The notes under the pieces are model-generated. The model ran no database searches. It saw only the letters and a list, made by a program, of their open reading frames with translations, and was not told the DNA's origin. Made by a program: the position numbers and the translations under genes. 17,777 nucleotides of DNA from T1Sed10-7 sp041686695 (GTDB lineage: Bacteria; Actinomycetota; Nitriliruptoria; Nitriliruptorales; Nitriliruptoraceae), in contig JAWLDJ010000040.1 of NCBI GenBank assembly GCA_041686695.1, positions 1 through 17,777 of the forward strand, written 5' to 3'. Below are positions 6,460 through 12,254 of the stretch, one piece after another (position 1 is the stretch's first letter; each line of letters starts with the position of its first letter).

Positions 6460-7452
6460 GTGGACACAGCGCACGGCCACGGGTCGGCACCGGTACGTCG
6501 CGCGGACCCGCAGGGGCTGGCAGCGGCGGTGGCCGCGCTGGATGCCGGCCACCTGATCGGGCTGCCCACCGAGACCGTCTACGGCCTGGCCGGCGATGCC
6601 CTCTCGTCCGAGGTGGTGGCCGCCATCTTCGCCGCGAAGTCCCGCCCCGCCGACAACCCGCTCATCGTGCATGTCGCCGCCGCCGAGGAGCTCGCTCGTC
6701 TGACCCCGAACGTGACCCCGCTGGCGCGTGACCTGGCGGCCACACACTGGCCCGGTCCGCTGACGCTGGTGGTCACCGCCGCGACGTCGGTGCCGGCGAT
6801 CACCCGCGCCGGGCTGTCGAGCGTGGCGGTGCGGGTCCCCGATCACCCGGTGGCGAGCGCGGTCCTCGAACGCTGCCGGTCGCCGCTGGCCGCTCCTTCG
6901 GCGAACCGCTCCGGCCGCCCGTCACCCACCACGGCCGAGCACGTGGCGCAGGAGTTCGGCGGCGAGGTGACGCTCGTGCTCGATGGCGGCCCCTGCGTGA
7001 TCGGCGTCGAGTCCACGGTCGTGGATGCCCGCGGAGCGCGCCCCGTGGTCCTGCGTGAGGGCGCCGTGACCCGCGAGCAGCTCGGCATCACCGCCGATGG
7101 CACCGCCGCCGAGACGCAGCGGTCACCGGGCACGCGCCACCGCCACTACGCACCACGGTGCCGGCTCAGCCTCGTCCCGGGTGCCGAGGTCGGGGTGGTC
7201 CTGGCCGCCGTCGGCGCCGGGGAGGGCCAGCACGGGGCGATCGTGCGTCGCGGCCACGAGCACGAGGTCCCCGACACCGTGCGCCTCGTCGCCACGTTCG
7301 CCGACGCCGCCGATCTCGCACGGCAGCTGTACGCCGCCTTCCGCGCGGCCGAGGAGGGCGGCGTGGATCGACTCCTGGTCGAGACCGTCGACGAGGAGGG
7401 CGTGGGACGGGCGGTCATGGATCGGCTCCGGCGAGCCGCCGGAGCGACCTGA
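6460..7452 (+). CDS. sua5: L-threonylcarbamoyladenylate synthase, Sua5 type (two domains)
   Basis: The 330-residue protein makes threonylcarbamoyl-AMP from threonine, bicarbonate and ATP, the first step in forming t6A at position 37 of ANN-decoding tRNAs. The YrdC-like domain (about 14-215) shows LPTETVYGLAGDA (35-47), the substrate-binding KSRPADNPL (60-68), WPGPLTLV (97-104), VAVRVPDHP (122-130) and SAPSAN-type AAPSANRSGRPSPT (144-157). The linker SPGTRHRHYAP (222-232) covers the active site in Sua5 proteins, and a C-terminal Sua5 domain (about 235-330) follows, distinguishing it from single-domain TsaC. The start is a GTG with GAGGA nine bases upstream. It is divergent from the ThDP operon and is followed after 28 bases by a SET-domain gene on the same strand, probably in one transcript. 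In many actinobacteria Sua5 lies with prmC and murein genes; that context is absent here. Confidence 0.95.
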   Translation: MDTAHGHGSAPVRRADPQGLAAAVAALDAGHLIGLPTETVYGLAGDALSSEVVAAIFAAKSRPADNPLIVHVAAAEELARLTPNVTPLARDLAATHWPGPLTLVVTAATSVPAITRAGLSSVAVRVPDHPVASAVLERCRSPLAAPSANRSGRPSPTTAEHVAQEFGGEVTLVLDGGPCVIGVESTVVDARGARPVVLREGAVTREQLGITADGTAAETQRSPGTRHRHYAPRCRLSLVPGAEVGVVLAAVGAGEGQHGAIVRRGHEHEVPDTVRLVATFADAADLARQLYAAFRAAEEGGVDRLLVETVDEEGVGRAVMDRLRRAAGAT

Positions 7453-7480
7453 GGTGTCCGGCATCCCCGAGGAGGTGCGC

Positions 7481-7861
7481 ATGTACGAGGTACGACCCTC
7501 GCCCCGCGCCGGGCGCGGCCTGTTCGCGACCGCCCCGATCGCGGCGGAGACCCTGCTGATGGAGGCGCCCCTGCTCCTGGTCCCTGCCGACCAGCGACGC
7601 GCGCTGCAGGCCACGATCGTCGACGACTACGTCTACGAGTGGGACGAGCACGGCACCGCGGCCCTGGTGCTCGGGGTCTCGTCGATGTGCAACCACGACG
7701 ACGATCCGAACGCCTTCCTCTGGCTGGTCCCCGATGGGCTCATGGGGCAGCTGTTCGCCGTGCGTGACATCGCCGAGGGCGAGGAGATCACCGTCTCCTA
7801 TCGCGCCGAGGAGGGCAGCGAGGACGCGCCACTGTGGTTCGAGGTCGCGCCCGGACGGTGA
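7481..7861 (+). CDS. Small bacterial SET-domain protein (putative lysine methyltransferase)
   Basis: The 126-residue protein is essentially one minimal SET fold. GRGLFATAPIAAETLLMEAP (11-30) matches the N-terminal SET motif (GxGlfA...I..Ge.i.E), CNHDDDPNA (70-78) matches the AdoMet-binding NHS/C..PN motif, and GEEITVSYR (100-108) matches GEELTxDY with the catalytic-site Tyr107. The cysteine-rich post-SET region is absent, as is usual for short bacterial forms. SET enzymes transfer a methyl group from S-adenosylmethionine to protein lysines; bacterial targets are mostly unknown. The ATG at 7481 has AGGAGG five bases upstream; an in-frame GTG at 7454 is less likely. Cotranscription with sua5 is likely (28-base gap, no terminator between, strong hairpin after), which raises but does not prove a translation-related substrate such as a ribosomal protein. 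Confidence 0.82.
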   Translation: MYEVRPSPRAGRGLFATAPIAAETLLMEAPLLLVPADQRRALQATIVDDYVYEWDEHGTAALVLGVSSMCNHDDDPNAFLWLVPDGLMGQLFAVRDIAEGEEITVSYRAEEGSEDAPLWFEVAPGR

Positions 7862-7884
7862 CGCGCCGCCTGCTCACGGCCCCC

Positions 7885-7912
7885 GCGGGCGGCCAGCACC
7901 GAGGCCGCCCGC
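7885..7912 (+). terminator. Strong GC-rich hairpin after the sua5-SET unit
   Basis: GCGGGCGGCC (7885-7894) pairs perfectly with GGCCGCCCGC (7903-7912) around an eight-base loop, 23 bases after the SET stop codon. There is no U tract, but actinobacterial terminators often lack one. It separates the sua5-SET unit from the DUF3039 promoter. Confidence 0.6.
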
Positions 7913-7944
7913 AGCGGAGGTCGGCACGCTGCGACGTGGCGCGG

Positions 7945-7950
7945 TAGCGT
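7945..7950 (+). promoter_or_regulatory. -10 box for a leaderless DUF3039 transcript
   Basis: TAGCGT ends seven bases before the ATG at 7958, and there is no Shine-Dalgarno sequence in between. This TANNNT-N7-ATG arrangement is the standard leaderless promoter in actinobacteria. Confidence 0.5.
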
Positions 7951-7957
7951 CGCGGGT

Positions 7958-8239
7958 ATGGCCACCGAGACGAACCTGCCGACCAGGGCTCCGACCCGGG
8001 CGCCCGCGCCCGCGCAGCCCGACGCTCGACCCACGCCCGATGACGGCGACGGCGATCACGACCGGTTCGCGCACTACGTGAGCAAGCGCGATCTGGAGCG
8101 CTACCGCCGCAAGGGCACCCCCGTGACCGCGCTCTGCGGGAAGCGGTGGAAGCCCGACGGGGACCCGTCGCGCTACCCGATGTGTCCGACGTGTGCCGAA
8201 CTGGTGGCGGACCGCATCGCCGGCTCGTTCGGGAGCTGA
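7958..8239 (+). CDS. DUF3039-family protein, probable small zinc-binding protein
   Basis: The 93-residue protein has a disordered N-terminus rich in Pro, Ala and Thr (1-34), then the conserved DUF3039 core: RFAHYVSK (36-43), VTALCGKRWKP (56-66) and YPMCPTCAELV (73-83). His39, Cys60, Cys76 and Cys79 are arranged as a plausible single zinc site. The family is widespread and nearly confined to actinobacteria, where its function is not known to me; this makes it more useful as a lineage marker than as a functional clue. It is probably transcribed alone from a leaderless promoter and ends just before a small hairpin. The length is normal for the family. Confidence 0.9.
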   Translation: MATETNLPTRAPTRAPAPAQPDARPTPDDGDGDHDRFAHYVSKRDLERYRRKGTPVTALCGKRWKPDGDPSRYPMCPTCAELVADRIAGSFGS

Positions 8240-8241
8240 CG

Positions 8242-8255
8242 GCCGCTCCGGCGGC
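8242..8255 (+). terminator. Small hairpin directly after DUF3039
   Basis: GCCGC (8242-8246) pairs with GCGGC (8251-8255) around a TCCG loop, three bases after the stop codon. A five-pair stem without a U tract is weak evidence. Confidence 0.3.
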
Positions 8256-8268
8256 ACGCTCGTCGCAC

Positions 8269-8274
8269 TAGGGT
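8269..8274 (+). promoter_or_regulatory. Candidate -10 box of the GH65-yaaA unit (TAGGGT, followed by CG)
   Basis: TAGGGT followed by CGAGC repeats the string upstream of sua5. Transcription would start near 8281 and give a leader of about 34 bases containing GGAG at 8301-8304. No consensus -35 is visible. Confidence 0.4.
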
Positions 8275-8314
8275 CGAGCGCAGCCCGGCCCGCCACGATC
8301 GGAGCTCTGCCGCC

Positions 8315-11227
8315 ATGCCAGAAGCCCCGCAACGTGCCGTCATCTTCGCTCCCGACGGGGTCCTGACCGAGACCGCCGGGCACCACGATCCGGGGTCGCG
8401 GCGGCTCGCGGACGAGGACGGTCCGGGCTTCGACGGTGCGGCCAACGAGGCGCGGCGCGGGGTGGCCCGGGAGGGGTCGCCGCCGGACATGCGCCCGACG
8501 GACCTGCTCCCGGGTGCGATCTCGCTGGTGGTGGACGCCAGACGTCGTGGGATGCTGGTGGCCATCGCATCGTCATCCAACAACGCGCGCCGCGTCCTCG
8601 ACCAGCTCGCGATCACCGACCTGTTCGACGCCATCGCCGACGGCGACACGGTCGACCGGGCCAAGCCGGCGCCCGAGCTGTTCCTGGCCGCAGCGCAGCT
8701 GCTCGGGGTGGCGCCCGCAGACTGCGTGGTGATCGCGGATGCCGGCGCGGGGATCGACGCGGCGTTGGCCGCTGGCATGGTCGCGGTCGGCACCGGTCCC
8801 GAGCACCGTGTCGGCCACGCGGAGCACCGTTTCGCGACGCCCCGGGACGTCGACCTGACCGTGGTCTGCCCGCCGCAGGAGGCGCGGGTCGGGAAGGGAC
8901 CGACGGTCGCGGACGGCTGGGTGGTGATCGACGACCATCACGACCCCGAGCAGGTGAGCAACGTGGCGACCAGCCACCTGACGGGCAACGGCTACCTCGG
9001 TTTCCGGGGGACGCTGCCGGAGTGGCGGGCGACGGCCACGGTCGGCTGCACGGTCTCCGACACCTGGGACAACGCCGACGGCAAGTGGACCGAGCTGTGC
9101 AACGTGCCGAACGCGCTGTTCGCCCGGTTCGAGCACCTCGGGCAACCGATCGGCGTGGATGCGGACCAGGCGCTGTCCGACCGCGATCTGCTGGAGCGAC
9201 GCCTGGACGTGCGCTACGGACGTCAGCATCGGATCTACGGCCCCTCGAACGGACCGGTGCACCGTCTGGTCGACGAGCGCTTCGCCTCCATGGACCAGCG
9301 GCATCTGCTGGCGCAGCGGCAACGGGTCTTCGCCCCCTCGGGGACCCGGGTGACGTTGACCACGGGGATCGACGGGCAGGTCTGGAGCCTGAACGGGGAC
9401 CACTTCGCCACCGTCGAACCACACGTGCACGAGGACGTGCTCGCGCTGCGGCTGACCACCACCGAGCGCGGTCTCCCGATCGCCGTGGCCCACGCCGTCG
9501 GTGTCCACGGCGGCACCGTCCACGCCGAACGGCTCGAGCAGCACGAACGCGAGGTGTACCGGGTGCTGGACCTCGAGGTGGGTGCGGACGGGCTGCTCGT
9601 CATCGAGCAGATCATGACCGTGCACACGGGCAACGACGTCGAGCACCCGCTGGCCTCGGCGCTGGAGCTCGCGCGGGCCGGCGTCGCCGACGGCTACGAG
9701 CTCCTGCTCGCACGGCATGCGCTGGCCTGGGAGGCCCGCTGGGAGCGGATCGATGTGCGCATCACCGGCGATCCGGTCACCCAGGCGGTGCTGCGCTACA
9801 ACCTCTACCACAACGTCATCGCCACCCCGATGCACGCCGATCACCTCCCGGTCGGAGCTCGGGGCCTGTCCTGCCAGGCCTACCAGGGCGCGGCGTTCTG
9901 GGACCAGGAGGTGTTCAACCTGCCGATGTGGCTCCACACCTTCCCGGAGGTGGCACGCAACCTGCTGGTCTACCGCCACAAGACGCTGGCGGGCGCGCGC
10001 CGCAAGGCCGAACGCCTGGGCTACCAGGGGGCGTTCTACGCCTGGATCTCCGGCGACACCGGCGATGAGCTGTGCCCCGATTTCTTCTTCGTCGACGTCC
10101 TGACCGGACGACCGATCCGCAACCACTTCAACGACTGGCAGATGCACATCTCGCCCGACATCGCCGCGGCGATCGACGGCTACCTCCAGGCCACCGGCGA
10201 CGACAGCTTCCTCGCCGAGCACGGCGCCGAGATCGTGTTCGAGGTCGCACGTTTCCTGGTGTCCTTCGTGCACTTCCGCCCGGCTGACGGTCACTACCAC
10301 CTGCTGCGACTGCTCGGTCCCGACGAGTACCACGAGAACGTCGACGACAACGTCTTCTCCCTGGAACAGTCCCGGGTGGCGCTCGCCGAGGCCTGCCGCC
10401 TGTGGGACCGGCTGGCCGAGGAGCATCCCGAGGTCCTGACTCGCCGGCAGCAGGAGCTCGGCCTCGACGCGCAGGAGCGGGCGCTGTGGGGCGACGTCCT
10501 CGAACGGCTGCTGGTCATCGCGCCCGACCCCGACACCCTCCTGCTCGAACAGTTCCAGGGCTACTTCGATCTCGAGGACATCGCGCCGGACGACCTCCGC
10601 GAGCGGCTCCAGCACCCCGACGAGTACTGGGGCTGGCCCAACGGGATCGCCGTGCACACCCAGGTCACCAAGCAGCCCGACGTCGTGCAGCTGTTCGTCA
10701 ACCAGCCGGAGCGCTACGACCGAGCCACGGTGGCGGCCAACTACGACTACTACCTGCCCAGGACCCAGCACGGCTCGTCGCTGTCGCGGCCCATGTACGC
10801 CCTGGTCGCCGCGCGCCTGGGTCGCGTCACCGAGGCGGAGCAGCTGTTCCAGCGTGGGGCCACGGTCGATCTGCTGGCCGATTCCCACCCGGCTCCCGGC
10901 GGGACCTTCATCGGCGGCATGCACATCGCCGCCTGCGGCGCGACCTGGCAGGTGGCGGTGCTCGGCTTCGGTGGGGTCCACGTGCGCGAGAGGTACGTCG
11001 AGGTGGCGCCGCGCCTGCCTGAGGGTTGGGAGCGTCTCCAGTTCGGGCTCGCGGTGCGGGGCTGCTGGCTCGAGGTGGACGCCTCGAACGCGGACGTGGT
11101 CCTCACCGCGCATGCCGACAACCCCGCCGAGGTGGAGGTCGACGTCCACGGACGACGGGTCACGGTGGCGGCGGGCAGCACGCAGGAGGTCGTCTTCGAC
11201 CTCCGCGGGGAGCTGATCACCGGGTGA
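8315..11227 (+). CDS. Degenerate beta-phosphoglucomutase-like HAD domain fused to a GH65 disaccharide phosphorylase
   Basis: The 970-residue protein joins two domains. Residues 8-185 follow beta-phosphoglucomutase (FAPDGVLTETA, then LRGVSR-like ARRGVAR, SSSNN, KPAPELF, ADAGAGI), but the nucleophile Asp is Ala12 and the motif IV Glu is Ala141. About 40 residues of the cap are also missing, so it is probably inactive. Residues 205-970 are glycoside hydrolase family 65: an N-terminal beta-sandwich (about 205-450), an (alpha/alpha)6 barrel with FWDQEVFNLP (528-537), GPDEYHENVDDN (668-679, general acid Glu671), TKQPDVV (785-791) and the phosphate-site HGSSLS (819-824), then a C-terminal beta cap (about 895-965). 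GH65 enzymes phosphorolyse maltose, trehalose, kojibiose or nigerose to glucose 1-phosphate; the HGSSLS loop favours phosphorolysis over hydrolysis, but which sugar is unclear. Mycobacteria carry the two activities as neighbouring genes. Coupled by GTGA to yaaA. Confidence 0.92.
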   Translation: MPEAPQRAVIFAPDGVLTETAGHHDPGSRRLADEDGPGFDGAANEARRGVAREGSPPDMRPTDLLPGAISLVVDARRRGMLVAIASSSNNARRVLDQLAITDLFDAIADGDTVDRAKPAPELFLAAAQLLGVAPADCVVIADAGAGIDAALAAGMVAVGTGPEHRVGHAEHRFATPRDVDLTVVCPPQEARVGKGPTVADGWVVIDDHHDPEQVSNVATSHLTGNGYLGFRGTLPEWRATATVGCTVSDTWDNADGKWTELCNVPNALFARFEHLGQPIGVDADQALSDRDLLERRLDVRYGRQHRIYGPSNGPVHRLVDERFASMDQRHLLAQRQRVFAPSGTRVTLTTGIDGQVWSLNGDHFATVEPHVHEDVLALRLTTTERGLPIAVAHAVGVHGGTVHAERLEQHEREVYRVLDLEVGADGLLVIEQIMTVHTGNDVEHPLASALELARAGVADGYELLLARHALAWEARWERIDVRITGDPVTQAVLRYNLYHNVIATPMHADHLPVGARGLSCQAYQGAAFWDQEVFNLPMWLHTFPEVARNLLVYRHKTLAGARRKAERLGYQGAFYAWISGDTGDELCPDFFFVDVLTGRPIRNHFNDWQMHISPDIAAAIDGYLQATGDDSFLAEHGAEIVFEVARFLVSFVHFRPADGHYHLLRLLGPDEYHENVDDNVFSLEQSRVALAEACRLWDRLAEEHPEVLTRRQQELGLDAQERALWGDVLERLLVIAPDPDTLLLEQFQGYFDLEDIAPDDLRERLQHPDEYWGWPNGIAVHTQVTKQPDVVQLFVNQPERYDRATVAANYDYYLPRTQHGSSLSRPMYALVAARLGRVTEAEQLFQRGATVDLLADSHPAPGGTFIGGMHIAACGATWQVAVLGFGGVHVRERYVEVAPRLPEGWERLQFGLAVRGCWLEVDASNADVVLTAHADNPAEVEVDVHGRRVTVAAGSTQEVVFDLRGELITG

Positions 11228-12015
11228 GGTCGTCGGGACGTGGCCCGGATCACCGGCCGTTGGTGCTGCTGCCGCCCTCGAAGGCCAAGGCCGAGGGTGG
11301 CGACGGACCGGCCTACCAGGAGACCATCGATCCGGGCCACCCGCTGGCCGCAGCGCGTGCGCAGGTCCTGCGGGTCGTCAGCAGCGCCGTACCACCGCTG
11401 GAGGACCGCTCGGTGCAGCGCATCACCGGTGTGCGCTCCTCGCAGGTCGAGGACGCCCGGGAGCGTTGCGCACGGCTCGCGGTGCTCCCGACCCTGCCGG
11501 CTCACCGTCGCTATACCGGCGTCGTCCACCGCAACGCCGCCCTGGCGGAACTGGCGCCGAGTGAGCTCGCCGTGGAGATCCTGCTCGTCTCGGGGCTGCT
11601 CGGGCTGGTCGGGCTGGACGAGGCGGTGCCTGCCTACCGCCTGGAGTTCGCGGCGACGGTGCCTGGCATGACAGCGTTGGCCACCTTCTGGCGTGAGGCT
11701 GCGGGTCCGCAGCTGAGCTCGCATGCCCGCGACCGGGTCGTGTGGGACCTGCTCCCAGGCGAGCACGAGCGCATCTGGCCCCGGGACGCCCGCGCTCGGC
11801 TCGATCACCGTCCCGTGACCTTCCGACGGCCGGACGGTTCGGCGGCCAACGCGGCGCGGACGAAGGTCGCCAAGGGTCGCCTGGCTGCCTGGCTCGTCGC
11901 CAACCCCTCGGCCGCGCTCGAGACCGGCACCGTCGCCGCGCACGCACCGCTCGGCTCCGGCTGGACCCTGTCGCCCGACGGGCCGGGGCTCCGCGCGGTC
12001 TACGCCGCTGGGTGA
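11224..12015 (+). CDS. yaaA: YaaA-family (DUF328) peroxide-stress protein
   Basis: Residues 12-20 (PLVLLPPSK) are the conserved N-terminus of the YaaA family, and LVSGLLGLVGLDEAVPAYRLE (split 121-141) matches its central SGLYGLlrP.D.i.pYRLEM motif. FWREAAGPQL and the late TKVAKGRLAAWLV (213-225) fit the rest. In E. coli YaaA limits oxidative damage by lowering free iron and has a DNA-binding fold. The start is taken as the GTG at 11224, which overlaps the GH65 stop as GTGA and gives 263 residues; an in-frame TTG at 11260 would give the classic short N-terminus and cannot be excluded. Ribosome-binding sequence GGGGAG lies about 12 bases upstream, so translation may depend on coupling. Why it is paired with a disaccharide phosphorylase is unknown. 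Confidence 0.85.
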   Translation: MRSSGRGPDHRPLVLLPPSKAKAEGGDGPAYQETIDPGHPLAAARAQVLRVVSSAVPPLEDRSVQRITGVRSSQVEDARERCARLAVLPTLPAHRRYTGVVHRNAALAELAPSELAVEILLVSGLLGLVGLDEAVPAYRLEFAATVPGMTALATFWREAAGPQLSSHARDRVVWDLLPGEHERIWPRDARARLDHRPVTFRRPDGSAANAARTKVAKGRLAAWLVANPSAALETGTVAAHAPLGSGWTLSPDGPGLRAVYAAG

Positions 12016-12020
12016 TCGCC

Positions 12021-12041
12021 GGCGCACCACTCCCAGGCGCC
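12021..12041 (+). terminator. Weak hairpin after yaaA
   Basis: GGCGC (12021-12025) pairs with GCGCC (12037-12041) around an eleven-base loop, six bases after the yaaA stop. A short stem and absent U tract make this tentative. Confidence 0.25.
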
Positions 12042-12057
12042 TGTGACGGGCACTGAA

Positions 12058-12087
12058 GGGACAGAACGCGCGCTGAGCGCTCATAGT
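12058..12087 (+). promoter_or_regulatory. Possible promoter with an overlapping palindrome upstream of the FtsH-like gene
   Basis: GGGACA (12058-12063) and CATAGT (12082-12087) are 18 bases apart, each a partial match to the housekeeping -35 and -10 boxes. The perfect palindrome TGAGCGCTCA (12074-12083) overlaps the -10 box and could be an operator. The leader would be about 160 bases. Confidence 0.25.
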
Positions 12088-12132
12088 GGCCCCGTCATAC
12101 AACCCAGAGCGTCCTTGTGACCGCTCAACGTG

Positions 12133-12151
12133 CACACTCGGGCCGAGTGTG
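12133..12151. promoter_or_regulatory. 19-bp perfect palindrome in the leader of the FtsH-like gene
   Basis: CACACTCGG and CCGAGTGTG flank one G, making the longest perfect palindrome found in a non-coding gap here after the hairpin at 7885. It lies about 100 bases before the ATG. It could be an operator or, in RNA, a seven-pair hairpin with a five-base loop. No U tract follows. Confidence 0.4.
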
Positions 12152-12254
12152 ACACGGCGTTCCGGCTGGGCGGTGACCGAGCGGAGCCTGCACCCGCTCG
12201 AGCCCGGGCCGTACTTGGCGCCGAGCGCGTGCCCCAGCGACGCAGGAGGATGCG

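Noticed and set aside
6217..6846. A 210-residue N-terminal extension of the ThDP enzyme, open to 6846
   Set aside because: It would run antisense through sua5, has the composition of a frame shadow, and the ATG at 6216 has a good ribosome-binding site and begins the Pyr domain correctly.
8573..11149. 858-codon open frame on the minus strand, antisense to the GH65 gene
   Set aside because: Long antisense frames are expected in DNA with high GC at third positions. The translation is rich in Val, Gly, His and Arg with no recognisable domain, whereas the plus strand has a full set of GH65 motifs.
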